Source: Vampirovibrio chlorellavorus (GTDB lineage: Bacteria; Cyanobacteriota; Vampirovibrionia; Vampirovibrionales; Vampirovibrionaceae). From it: a stretch of 64,000 bases of DNA. The position numbers and the translations under genes are program-made. The first letter of the stretch is position 1; each line of letters starts with the position of its first letter. Positions 25,003 to 32,996 of the stretch are shown here, piece after piece. Below the pieces are notes generated by a model. That model ran no database searches and had not been told where the DNA came from. It saw only the letters and a list, made by a program, of their open reading frames with translations. The stretch spans positions 62,001 to 126,000 of the forward strand of contig QFWI01000011.1 of assembly GCA_003149345.1 (NCBI GenBank), in the 5' to 3' direction.

Positions 25003-26409
25003 ATGCAAGCCCTTACCAACCTATGGCGCGCCGTCTTCAGTGACGAGCCCTTCAGTGCCAGCCGAAATTTCCTGATTTGTGCCATATTCTACCTGGTGTT
25101 TGGCATGTTGTTCGGTTTGATCGCATCGTTATTGATGTATAGCCCAGACCTGATTCATGGGATTCCGCAGTTGGCATTTGGTCGGTTGCGTCCAGCGCAC
25201 ATCAATACCGTTTTGATTGGCTGGCTGTCCATGGGGTATGTCGCTTGTATGTACTACATTGTGCCGGTGCTGGCAGGACGTAAGAGCCTGTGGTCCGAGC
25301 GTCTGGGGAACATTACCCTTTTCCTCTGGAATTTAACGGTGTTTGCGGGTGTTTACAGCATCCTGAACGGTTACACTGAAGGCAGAGAATACGCAGAGCT
25401 GAATGGGCCGTTCGACTGGTTGGTGTTGGGCGCCCTGTTGCTGGTTGGCTTGAATGTTTACATGACCATTTTCACCGGTACCGAGAAGAAGTGGTACGTG
25501 AGCCTGTGGTACTTCATGGGTGCGTTGTTTTGGTTTCCTATTGTCTATGTGATTGGTAACCGGGCTTTCGTTCAGTTTACAGGTCTTAACGATGCCATTG
25601 CCGGTTGGTTTTATGGACACAACATTCTGGGGATGTGGTTTACTGTGGGTGGCGTGGGAATTCTCTACTACCTGTTGCCCCGTTTTTCCGGCAACCCGCT
25701 CTACAGTCACACCTTATCCATGATTGGTTTCTGGACGATCGGGATGTTTTATGCCCCCACGGGTACACACCACATTCTGCAATCTCCGGTTCCCGAGTGG
25801 TTGAAAGCCATTGCCGTTATCTCTAGCGTCTTCTTGCTGATCCCGGTGCTAACGGTACAGGTTAACTTCTTTATGACCCTGAAGGGTAAGTGGCACCTGA
25901 TGGCCGATCACATCCCCATGCGTTTTGCCATGGCTGCGGGTTTGGCCTATTTGCTGACTTGTATGCAGGGCCCGTTCCAGGCTACTCGTTCCATCAACTG
26001 GTATCTGCACTTTTCTAACTGGGTGGTGGGTCACGCTCACTTGGCCCTGTTGGCTACCTTCTCCTTTATCGTGTTTGCGGCTTCCTACTTCATTATTCCC
26101 AAAATCACGGGCCGCAAAATCTACAGTCGCTCTTTGGCCATCTGGCACTTTTGGCTCAGCTTCATTGGCTGGATTGTGATGATGCTCTCCCTGACCATTG
26201 CGGGTCTGATTCAGGCCGCTGGCTGGCACTTTACCTTGCCGTACGATCAGTGGGTGATGGAAATGGTTCCCTACTTCATCGTCCGAACCGTCTCAGGCTT
26301 CCTGTTGATCGCTGGCCAGGTGTTATACATGCTCAACATTTACAAAACGGTCTTCTCCAAATCGGCTGAGCCGCTGCCGGAGTCTCCGACCGGAATCGCT
26401 TACGTATAG
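25003..26409 (+). CDS. ccoN: cbb3-type cytochrome c oxidase subunit I
   Basis: 468-aa catalytic subunit of the proton-pumping cbb3 oxidase, about 12 membrane helices. All expected metal ligands are present: His66 (RPAHINTVL) for low-spin heme b; His206 (WFYGHNILG), His256 and His257 (PTGTHHIL) for CuB; His344 and His346 (VVGHAHLAL) for the hemes. Tyr250 (MFYAPTG) lies 44 residues after His206, the same spacing as the cross-linked His-Tyr pair of characterised cbb3 enzymes, so the active site looks intact. First gene of a tight 13-gene operon. It implies respiration at low oxygen. Confidence 0.96.
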   Translation: MQALTNLWRAVFSDEPFSASRNFLICAIFYLVFGMLFGLIASLLMYSPDLIHGIPQLAFGRLRPAHINTVLIGWLSMGYVACMYYIVPVLAGRKSLWSERLGNITLFLWNLTVFAGVYSILNGYTEGREYAELNGPFDWLVLGALLLVGLNVYMTIFTGTEKKWYVSLWYFMGALFWFPIVYVIGNRAFVQFTGLNDAIAGWFYGHNILGMWFTVGGVGILYYLLPRFSGNPLYSHTLSMIGFWTIGMFYAPTGTHHILQSPVPEWLKAIAVISSVFLLIPVLTVQVNFFMTLKGKWHLMADHIPMRFAMAAGLAYLLTCMQGPFQATRSINWYLHFSNWVVGHAHLALLATFSFIVFAASYFIIPKITGRKIYSRSLAIWHFWLSFIGWIVMMLSLTIAGLIQAAGWHFTLPYDQWVMEMVPYFIVRTVSGFLLIAGQVLYMLNIYKTVFSKSAEPLPESPTGIAYV

Positions 26410-26444
26410 GGCGAACGCAAGGACTATTTAAGGAAAAGACGACT

Positions 26445-27485
26445 ATGCAACCTCGAATTCTTAACTACCTGATTGCCGCTGTCTTTGTGGCCCTGATCTT
26501 TCTAACCATTATTTTTGTCACGGCCATTTTGCCAGCCACCACTTTCCAGCCGGAAGCCACCGCGGCTTCGCATGTCTACACCGCCAGTGAATGGCGGGGT
26601 CGGGAAATCTACAAGCGGGAAGGTTGTGTGTACTGTCATACCCAGTTTGTCCGTTATCAGGATCGCGAAATGGGTGAAATGGTACAGGCTGGGGACTACC
26701 TGAACGAGACGCCTCACTTGTTGGGCACCGAACGGACTGGCCCTGATCTGTCCAACATTGGTGGTAAATACCCGGATGCCTGGCACTGGGCTCACCACGT
26801 ACAGCCCCGTTCTGTGAAACCCGGTTCTCTGATGCCCTCTTTCGGTTACTTGAAAGATAGCGAGATGAAAGACCTGGTGGCTTATTTGCAGACGCTTGGC
26901 AGAGAGCGTGAACTGGCTGCGCGTCGTCGTAAGAAGCCAGAGCATGAGTCTTCCGTTGCTGCCCATGGTGCGACACCAGCTCAGGATCCCCTTACTTGGC
27001 TGGAAGCGCCTCAGGAAATGCGGGACGAGTGGAAGCGGATTTCCAAGAACGTGGACACCAACAACTCAGCTATTGCCAACTCAGGTCGCGGTATTTACAT
27101 GCAAAACTGCGCGCAGTGTCACGGTGTCACTGGCCGAGGCAATGGGCCCGTTAGCTCTTCCATGATTAAAAAGCCCGCCAACCTGACCCGTCCCTTCTAC
27201 AAGGGTTACACCGATGCGTTGTACTACTGGCGTCTCAAGGAAGGCGTGACTGGTACCCGTATGCCGCGTTGGGGACGGAGTTTGAGTGAGCAGCAACTGG
27301 CTTATCTGGTCGCTTTCATTAAAACCCTGCCAGTGAATGCGGCTACCCCGTCTTCCGAAGTGGAAGTTGTAAACTATTCTCAGCTGGATCAGCCGGATGT
27401 GATGTCTGGGAACTATGAGCAGATTTCCCGGTTGACTGAAATCAAAGACGAGTACCCTGAACAACTTGGAGGCGGAAGACATTAA
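26445..27485 (+). CDS. ccoO: cbb3 oxidase subunit II (CcoO) fused to a second cytochrome c domain
   Basis: 346 aa. Residues 1-160 are CcoO: one membrane helix (LIAAVFVALIFLTIIFVTAI), heme c site C61-x2-C64-H65 (EGCVYCHTQFVRYQDREMG), then the CcoO hallmark GTERTGPDLSNIGGKYPDAW and LMPSFGYLKD. After a charged linker (ARRRKKPEHESS), residues ~205-310 form a second class I cytochrome c with C222-x2-C225-H226 (MQNCAQCHGVTGRG) and a Met ligand in TRMPRWGRS. Usual CcoO has only the first half; the added domain probably replaces the c-type domain of CcoP, which has no full-length gene here. Ends one base before the ccoS start. Confidence 0.93.
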   Translation: MQPRILNYLIAAVFVALIFLTIIFVTAILPATTFQPEATAASHVYTASEWRGREIYKREGCVYCHTQFVRYQDREMGEMVQAGDYLNETPHLLGTERTGPDLSNIGGKYPDAWHWAHHVQPRSVKPGSLMPSFGYLKDSEMKDLVAYLQTLGRERELAARRRKKPEHESSVAAHGATPAQDPLTWLEAPQEMRDEWKRISKNVDTNNSAIANSGRGIYMQNCAQCHGVTGRGNGPVSSSMIKKPANLTRPFYKGYTDALYYWRLKEGVTGTRMPRWGRSLSEQQLAYLVAFIKTLPVNAATPSSEVEVVNYSQLDQPDVMSGNYEQISRLTEIKDEYPEQLGGGRH

Positions 27486-27486
27486 C

Positions 27487-27654
27487 ATGTGCCCATCCTG
27501 TCTTTCTGGTGGTATCGGACCCGGCTATATTGCGGCTTTTGCGATTTGCGGCCTGTTTTTCCTGATTGCGTTTGCGGCCATGTTTTGGGCTTCCCGCAAT
27601 GGCAAACTGGATAATCTGGAAGATTCCAAGTTTCGCATGCTGCAAGATGATTAA
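27487..27654 (+). CDS. ccoS: cbb3 oxidase maturation protein CcoS-like
   Basis: 55 aa from ATG 27487. One membrane helix (AAFAICGLFFLIAFAAMFWA), then SRNGKLDNLEDSKFRMLQDD, which fits the CcoS/FixS signature (FWAxxxGQFDDLExxxxRxLxDD). CcoS is needed for cofactor insertion into cbb3 oxidase. The N-terminus MCPSCLSGG with a CxxC is not typical of CcoS and might bind metal. Starts one base after ccoO. Confidence 0.8.
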   Translation: MCPSCLSGGIGPGYIAAFAICGLFFLIAFAAMFWASRNGKLDNLEDSKFRMLQDD

Positions 27655-27674
27655 TCGGAGCGGAGTTTTTCCTT

Positions 27675-27851
27675 ATGTCTGAAGAAAACAATACAAGCGG
27701 GCAATCAGCCAATCTCAACGAGGCGGCTCTGCCGAAACCCTATGATGAGTTTGAAGTTGGTGAGCACAAGGTTCCCTGGTTTTTATGGTTATTTTTCATC
27801 CTGATTGTAGGCTGGGCCTCCATTTCATGGATTCAGTTTTTTGGATATTAA
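27675..27851 (+). CDS. 58-aa protein resembling the N-terminal segment of CcoP
   Basis: Short gene, ATG 27675 to TAA 27849-27851. Acidic N-terminus, then PYDEFEVGEHKVPWFLWLFF and a single membrane helix ending ISWIQFFGY. This resembles the start of CcoP, which has a D/E-rich segment, Pro-x-Trp-Trp-x-x-Leu-Phe and one helix before its cytochrome c domains. Here the gene ends after the helix, and the cytochrome c part appears to have moved to CcoO. It could stabilise the oxidase as CcoP's anchor or CcoQ does. The Ribosome site GGAGCGGAG lies upstream. Confidence 0.7.
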   Translation: MSEENNTSGQSANLNEAALPKPYDEFEVGEHKVPWFLWLFFILIVGWASISWIQFFGY

Positions 27852-27869
27852 GCAAAAAGGCTATACTAA

Positions 27870-29015
27870 ATGGACTTCTCGTTTAAAATGCAGACTTTCA
27901 AAAAGCGACCGCCATTACCGGCATTGGCCTTGGTTGCAGCCATCACGTCCACTGTTTTATTGAGTGGGTGTGGCAACGCCCCCGACAAGGCGAGTTTGAG
28001 TAAAGCCACCATTGCGGCGCAGCCGGTGTTCAATCAACAGATGAGCGCCGAGGATTTTGCCTTTCCTTCCAAACCACCTTCCTTAATGAAGGGCCGGGAG
28101 GTTTTTCAGCAGCATTGCGTTAAATGTCACGCCACTTCTTTCTGGCAAACCCAAAAGGTTAAAGTGGATCTGGCTTACACCACGCCCATTGATATGTATC
28201 GCTTCCTGACTCGTGGTGAAGTCAAGCAATTGATTAATCAGCACGGTGAACCCGTTCCTGACTTGCTGACCCCGGAGCGTAAAAAGCTCCTTCCCAAGGG
28301 TCATCCGGCTTTCAGAGACGTCTTAAATGCTGATGAGCGCTGGTCTGCCATCTTTTATGCCCGTTACCTGGCTGGCGCAGGGGACATGAAATCTCCTGAT
28401 CCCAAGCAGGATCTTGCAGGCATTTTTGGCGGAAACTGTGCCGTTTGCCATGGATCTAAAGGGCAAGGGGATGGCTTCTTGCATACGGGTAAAACCGGTA
28501 ACCATGAGCTGCACGATGCGCCACAGCTTAAGAACTTACAGCCTGCCCCGGCTAACTTTCAGCAATACAGCCGTGTTTACAACCGCACAGATGCTCAGTT
28601 GTTGAAATATCTGTGTGAAGGGATTTACCCTTCCGCCATGCCTGCCTGGTATGGAGATGTAAACCTTGACAAAGAAACGGGTAAGCCTACCTTTGTCTTT
28701 GATGAAAAATTGCTGACCAACATGGTTCGCTATGTGCGTGCTTGGGCTTACGACAACGATTTGAACCCGGATCTGCCTGAGGCTAAAACCCCCCCACCAG
28801 GCTTGGGTGTTATTCAATCTTGTGCCCCCATGCCCACCAACCGTCCCTGGACGGAAGCTATGAGCAAAAATGCTCCCGATAAGGGCTCTCGCTATCATAT
28901 TATGCCTGCGGATCCCATTACGGGCGGAATGACGCATGTTGGCCCCGTGCCTGCACAGTCCGTGGTTCGGGAGGGGTCTGCCTCAAAAAACGAGAAACAA
29001 GGAGGGGCCATCTAA
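27870..29015 (+). CDS. Diheme cytochrome c lipoprotein
   Basis: 381 aa. Lipoprotein signal with lipobox LLSGC (Cys34), so anchored to a membrane facing the periplasm. Two heme c sites: C83-x2-C86-H87 (QHCVKCHATS) and C190-x2-C193-H194 (GNCAVCHGSKGQGDG). Possible Met ligands include those in PSAMPAWYG. Lying between the oxidase genes and the Rieske/cytochrome b genes, it is the natural candidate for carrying electrons from the Rieske protein to the CcoO-cytochrome c fusion, taking the role of cytochrome c1 and/or soluble c. The last 60 residues are Pro-rich without a clear domain. Start ATG 27870; ATG 27888 gives a shorter signal. Confidence 0.88.
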   Translation: MDFSFKMQTFKKRPPLPALALVAAITSTVLLSGCGNAPDKASLSKATIAAQPVFNQQMSAEDFAFPSKPPSLMKGREVFQQHCVKCHATSFWQTQKVKVDLAYTTPIDMYRFLTRGEVKQLINQHGEPVPDLLTPERKKLLPKGHPAFRDVLNADERWSAIFYARYLAGAGDMKSPDPKQDLAGIFGGNCAVCHGSKGQGDGFLHTGKTGNHELHDAPQLKNLQPAPANFQQYSRVYNRTDAQLLKYLCEGIYPSAMPAWYGDVNLDKETGKPTFVFDEKLLTNMVRYVRAWAYDNDLNPDLPEAKTPPPGLGVIQSCAPMPTNRPWTEAMSKNAPDKGSRYHIMPADPITGGMTHVGPVPAQSVVREGSASKNEKQGGAI

Positions 29016-29016
29016 G

Positions 29017-29667
29017 ATGAACCGACGTGATTTTTTGAAAATTATTGTCAGCATACCCGTTTTAGGTGCCTTGGCTCTTTTTGTCTCTCCGCTGTTCCGC
29101 TATCTTCGCCCTTCCTCCGGCCCTTTAAAGACTACGGCCTGGGATTTTAAGGGAAAGCCAACGGATTGGCACGGTATTTCCGGTCTGGTGAAGCAGCCGG
29201 ATATGCCCAAGGCTGAGAGAAGCGTAGAGTTTGATTTGTCCATGTTTCCCACTCCGTGGTCTTATCAACCTTTTACTTTTAGCCAACAGAGCAAGGAATA
29301 CACTTTCAAGCACTTTCAGGCCAGTAAAATTCCCGGTTTTGTAGTGCGTTTACCGGAAGACAAGGATGGGAAACCGGATTTTATTGTTGTTAGCCGTATT
29401 TGTCCCCACATGGGTTGTGTGTTTAACTTTTTGCCGGATCCGGCTGAGGCGGCTGCCTACAACTACCCAGCCGCCAAGAATCCCATGTTCGCTTGCCCTT
29501 GCCACTTGAGTGTTTATGATCCGCTGCAATCTCAGGAAGTGAGCGGTCAATTGCTGGCTGGGAAAGTGGTAAGCGGGCCGGCTCCTCGTCCGCCCCGTCA
29601 TTTTCAGTATGATATGCAAGGTTCAAAGCTTGTTATTACCGCATTAGAAGCGGGAGGTATTGCGTAA
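29017..29667 (+). CDS. Rieske [2Fe-2S] protein of the bc complex
   Basis: 216 aa. Twin-arginine signal/anchor (MNRRDFLK then a hydrophobic helix IPVLGALALFVSPLF). Rieske boxes: C129-P-H131-M-G-C134 and C160-P-C162-H163-LSVYD; Cys129, His131, Cys160 and His163 would bind the cluster and Cys134/Cys162 form the disulfide. Ser165 and Tyr167 match the residues that raise the cluster potential in bc1. The spacing between boxes is longer than usual by an insertion with AEAAAYNYPAAK. Starts right after the diheme c gene and its stop abuts the start codon of cytochrome b1. Confidence 0.93.
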   Translation: MNRRDFLKIIVSIPVLGALALFVSPLFRYLRPSSGPLKTTAWDFKGKPTDWHGISGLVKQPDMPKAERSVEFDLSMFPTPWSYQPFTFSQQSKEYTFKHFQASKIPGFVVRLPEDKDGKPDFIVVSRICPHMGCVFNFLPDPAEAAAYNYPAAKNPMFACPCHLSVYDPLQSQEVSGQLLAGKVVSGPAPRPPRHFQYDMQGSKLVITALEAGGIA

Positions 29668-31170
29668 ATGGTAGCCACGAATACGTTTGATCCCAGGCAG
29701 CTTCCAGCCCAAGCCTTTAATTGGGTCATGGAGCGTGTACAGAAGATTGATTTGTTCGACGAAACCAAGGTGGATCTCCAGTCGGAATCTCCGTGGTATC
29801 AGCTGGGTGGTCTCTATTACTTGTGCTGGGTACTGGTACTGATTTCCGGGGTTATCCTCGTTTCCTTATACCTGCCAACCACCGCCCAGGCTTACAATTC
29901 CGTGGACTTGCTATCGCACAATCCATTGGGTTCTATTCTGCGGGGAATGCACAAGTACAGCGGCGATGCCATGATTATCGCCGCCACTTTGCGTGTTTAT
30001 CGTATGTGGTTTACCGCAGAATACAAGAATAAAGGCGAGCTGACCTTTATTTTGGGCATTTTGTTACTGGTTATTGCCATGTATTCCGGTTTGAGCGGTT
30101 ATTTGCTCATCTGGAACCAGCGTGCTTTCTGGGCGACCAAGGTTTTCGCCACCTTCCCCACCTATCTGGACATCACACCTGCTAACTGGGCGTGGCCTTG
30201 GGATTTTGCCAATTATAAAAATTCCTGGCTCATTCCCAACATGATTGGTGCGGTCACTCAATTGGTAGGGAATATTACGCACCAGGGTTTCAGCACTTCG
30301 CAGATTCTGATGGGTGGTAGTTCCATTGGTCAGGCGACCATGACCCGGTTCTACTCCCTGCACTTTGCCTTGTCCTTGATCCTATTGGTTGTTTCTGAAA
30401 TCTACTTCTACAAAAACCGGTTAAAGCGGATCAATCTGAAGAAGCCGCTGGTGTTTCTGGTAATCGCCATGTTGGTGTTTACGGCCATTATTTTCCCAGC
30501 GGAATCCGGGACACGGGCAAACCCAGAGGTGACCCCTCTGCCCATTCTGTCCGACTGGTACTTTTTGGCCCTGTATCAATTGCTAAAGTACATGGATCCT
30601 TACTGGGCCACTATCTGGACACTGGGTATCCCTTTTGTCACCATTGGATTGACCTTTCTTGACTTCGGCCCTGAGAGAAACTGGTTGAAGCGCCCCTTGT
30701 TCACAACCATTGGCATTATGGCGGCGATTGAGTTTGTGGTTTTCTCAATGCTCATCATCGCTAATATGGCCAACATCGAAACGGATCCGCCTTATTGGTT
30801 CGCCCATTTGATTGGCATGATCACTATCGGTCAGTTCTGGCACTGGGCAATGTACAAACAACGCTTGCCCATGACGGTCTGGGTCTTGTTTAATCTGGCC
30901 ACCAGCACCTTTTACCTGATCTTCTGGCACTTGGTAGTTGAAAATACCAAGTTGGCGGGCGCCTTTGGTGGCCACAGTCTGGAAGCGTGGTTTGCAATGA
31001 TGTTCCAGGGTGCCTCCGTATCTATCAACTTCGCCAATTTGTATTGGAGTCTGTTGTGGTTCGGGTTTTCCGTGGTTCAAATGCTGATTGCGGGTTTCCT
31101 GTTCTGGATCGACCGGGCTCAGCGTGAAGCTCGTTTGGGAACTTTGCAACCCGAGGGAGTTCGCGCCTAA
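29668..31170 (+). CDS. Cytochrome b of the bc complex, lacking heme bH ligands (b1)
   Basis: 500 aa, cytochrome b6+IV-like core followed by about four extra membrane helices (residues ~345-480). Helix B has His95 (RGMHKYSGDAM) but Arg109 where the second His (+14) should be; helix D has His232 (FYSLHFALS) but Tyr246/Phe247 where the second should be. The first pair binds heme bL in known bc complexes, the second pair heme bH, so bL is kept and bH appears lost. The Qo-site PEWY motif reads SDWY (295-298), close to the PDWY of some bacteria. The C-terminal extension includes His380 and His392 (PPYWFAHLIG, FWHWAMYKQ). Translationally coupled to the Rieske gene. Confidence 0.92.
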   Translation: MVATNTFDPRQLPAQAFNWVMERVQKIDLFDETKVDLQSESPWYQLGGLYYLCWVLVLISGVILVSLYLPTTAQAYNSVDLLSHNPLGSILRGMHKYSGDAMIIAATLRVYRMWFTAEYKNKGELTFILGILLLVIAMYSGLSGYLLIWNQRAFWATKVFATFPTYLDITPANWAWPWDFANYKNSWLIPNMIGAVTQLVGNITHQGFSTSQILMGGSSIGQATMTRFYSLHFALSLILLVVSEIYFYKNRLKRINLKKPLVFLVIAMLVFTAIIFPAESGTRANPEVTPLPILSDWYFLALYQLLKYMDPYWATIWTLGIPFVTIGLTFLDFGPERNWLKRPLFTTIGIMAAIEFVVFSMLIIANMANIETDPPYWFAHLIGMITIGQFWHWAMYKQRLPMTVWVLFNLATSTFYLIFWHLVVENTKLAGAFGGHSLEAWFAMMFQGASVSINFANLYWSLLWFGFSVVQMLIAGFLFWIDRAQREARLGTLQPEGVRA

Positions 31171-31171
31171 T

Positions 31172-31501
31172 ATGACCCGGCTGTCACAGGATCACGATTT
31201 TTGTCAGAAACCGTTGAACAAGCTTGCTTGGTGGTTTTTCTTTCTCTTGGCCACCTTTATCGCATCGCTGGGGTTTCAGACATTTAGAATCTTTACCCTG
31301 GAACCCACCTGGTTGAACGCGGGCTTGTGGTTACTGGTAATGGTGCTCCTGTTCCAGTCCATCGGCATTTTGGCCTACGACAGCTATGTTCAGGAAAAGC
31401 ACAAAGGTAACGTGCAAAAACCGGTAAAGTTATTTGATTGGATGATTCGGAAAGGTTTCTTGCTGAGAATCAGTTCTGAGAAAAAAGGAAATAATCAATG
31501 A
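31172..31501 (+). CDS. Small membrane protein of the respiratory operon
   Basis: 109 aa with two membrane helices (KLAWWFFFLLATFIASLGF; LNAGLWLLVMVLLFQSIGIL), a soluble tail rich in Lys (YVQEKHKGNVQKPVKLFDWM) and no heme or cluster motif. Starts two bases after the cytochrome b1 stop, and its last four bases overlap the next start (ATGA), so it is probably a structural subunit or assembly factor of the complex. No family recognised. Confidence 0.75.
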   Translation: MTRLSQDHDFCQKPLNKLAWWFFFLLATFIASLGFQTFRIFTLEPTWLNAGLWLLVMVLLFQSIGILAYDSYVQEKHKGNVQKPVKLFDWMIRKGFLLRISSEKKGNNQ

Positions 31502-31809
31502 ATTCATCAAAAAACAATTGGAGAGATTTGCTCGCTCTGCTGATTGCCGTTGCCTCGTTGTTTGGTCTATGGGTCATGTTCAACGCTGAAGGCAGTGTCT
31601 GGCTGGTCACGCTGGTGGGTGGACAACCCGAGGAAATCCTGAACCCCTTGGCCATTTCCAAGCAGTTTGAGGCCGTGATCAAGCCCGGTTTGCAGCAATA
31701 CAGTCTGGCGATCGGGGTCGTGTTATTTGCCGTTAGTATTTCTTATATTTTGCTAGGTGCGCAGGAAGAGATTTCGACTGCGTTGGATGAGCCTAAAAAC
31801 AAGCAATAG
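31498..31809 (+). CDS. Small membrane protein of the respiratory operon
   Basis: 103 aa. Two membrane helices, DLLALLIAVASLFGLWVMFN and QYSLAIGVVLFAVSISYILLG, separated by a loop with LVTLVGGQPEEILNPLAISK. ATGA overlap with the preceding gene. No cofactor motif, no family recognised; likely a small subunit of the cytochrome b complex. Confidence 0.72.
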   Translation: MNSSKNNWRDLLALLIAVASLFGLWVMFNAEGSVWLVTLVGGQPEEILNPLAISKQFEAVIKPGLQQYSLAIGVVLFAVSISYILLGAQEEISTALDEPKNKQ

Positions 31810-31833
31810 ACGTGCTAAAAAGGAGTTAAGCCC

Positions 31834-32982
31834 GTGTACACCGAACCATTACAGAATGCCACACTTTGGCTGGAGAAAGGGTTAAATAAACTTTTTTCCC
31901 AAAAGTACAATCCTTTTTACTATCACGGGGCCTTGCCCAACTTTTTTATCTGGGCGTTGTTTATTTCGGGGCTGCTGTTGTTTGCATACTACCAGCCGAC
32001 ATTGGCCACTGCTTACGCTTCCGTTCGTTACATTACTTACGAGTTGCCGTTTGGTAACTTGTTCCGGTCGGTTCACCGTTACGCCAGTGACGGCATGATG
32101 ATTTTCGTGATCTTGCACATGTTCCGGGTCTGGTTTACCGATCGTTACCGGGAATATCGCATCGTCCCTTGGGTGACGGGTGTGGTTTTGCTGGTTATCA
32201 CCTTTATTGTCGGCTTGAGCGGATATCTACTGATCTGGGATCAGGAAGCTGTGACTCTAGCCAACATGACCTTCAACCTGGTTGGTAAAACCCCATTTGT
32301 GGGTGGCGCTCTGGCCGAGGCGTTAATGGCCGGCAAGATGATTACCGATTACACCTTGACCCGGATGATGTTCCTGCACCTGGGTATTCCATTGTTTATG
32401 ATGTTCATGTTGTGGCTGCATTATCTGCGTATTACCCGCCCGGTTTCCGAACCACCTTTGGCCTTGGTGGTCATGTTGTCCGGTATTTTGTTCCTGGTGT
32501 CAGCCGCATTTCCGGTGGAGTTGGGTGTTCTGACTAACATGTCGGATCCAGCCGCTGCCCCCCTGCTGACTGCGGTAAGTCCGAATGTCTACTTCGATTT
32601 GTTGTATGCCTGGCCTCAGTATCTGGCGGCCCACAATGTGGCTCCCCTCTTGGTTGTGCTGCTTGTGATTGCTGTGCCGGTTGGTTTGTTAATCCTTCCC
32701 TACCTGCAAAAGAAAGCGCTGCGTGGTCAGTTTGCGGTGGTTACCCGCGAGAATTGCACGGGCTGCTCACTTTGTTACAATGACTGCCCTTACGAGGCAA
32801 TCCAGATGGTGGATCGTGGTAATGATGGCACACGTTTCAAGCGTTTGGCCGTCGTTGACCCAGGCCGTTGCGCGAACTGTGGCTTGTGCGTCGGTGCCTG
32901 CGCCTTCAAGGCCATTGAGATTCCCCGCCGGGATACGAATAACGTACTGGCTGAGATTGAAGCCGCTCTGACAGTTTCTTAA
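31834..32982 (+). CDS. Cytochrome b fused to a 2x[4Fe-4S] ferredoxin domain (b2)
   Basis: 382 aa, GTG start after AAAAGGAG. Residues 1-295 are cytochrome b with all four heme histidines: His81 and His95 in helix B (RSVHRYASDGMM, VILHMFRVW), His182 and His196 in helix D (MMFLHLGIP, MLWLHYLRI). The region where PEWY is expected reads PNVY (250-253), so the quinol-oxidation site is probably defective. The C-terminus carries a ferredoxin domain with C308, C311, C314, C318 (NCTGCSLCYNDCPYEAI) and C346, C349, C352, C356 (RCANCGLCVGACAFKAI), ligands for two [4Fe-4S] clusters, which should sit on the cytoplasmic side near heme bH. Paralogue of b1. Confidence 0.92.
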   Translation: MYTEPLQNATLWLEKGLNKLFSQKYNPFYYHGALPNFFIWALFISGLLLFAYYQPTLATAYASVRYITYELPFGNLFRSVHRYASDGMMIFVILHMFRVWFTDRYREYRIVPWVTGVVLLVITFIVGLSGYLLIWDQEAVTLANMTFNLVGKTPFVGGALAEALMAGKMITDYTLTRMMFLHLGIPLFMMFMLWLHYLRITRPVSEPPLALVVMLSGILFLVSAAFPVELGVLTNMSDPAAAPLLTAVSPNVYFDLLYAWPQYLAAHNVAPLLVVLLVIAVPVGLLILPYLQKKALRGQFAVVTRENCTGCSLCYNDCPYEAIQMVDRGNDGTRFKRLAVVDPGRCANCGLCVGACAFKAIEIPRRDTNNVLAEIEAALTVS

Positions 32983-32996
32983 TAAGGAAAGCGCTG

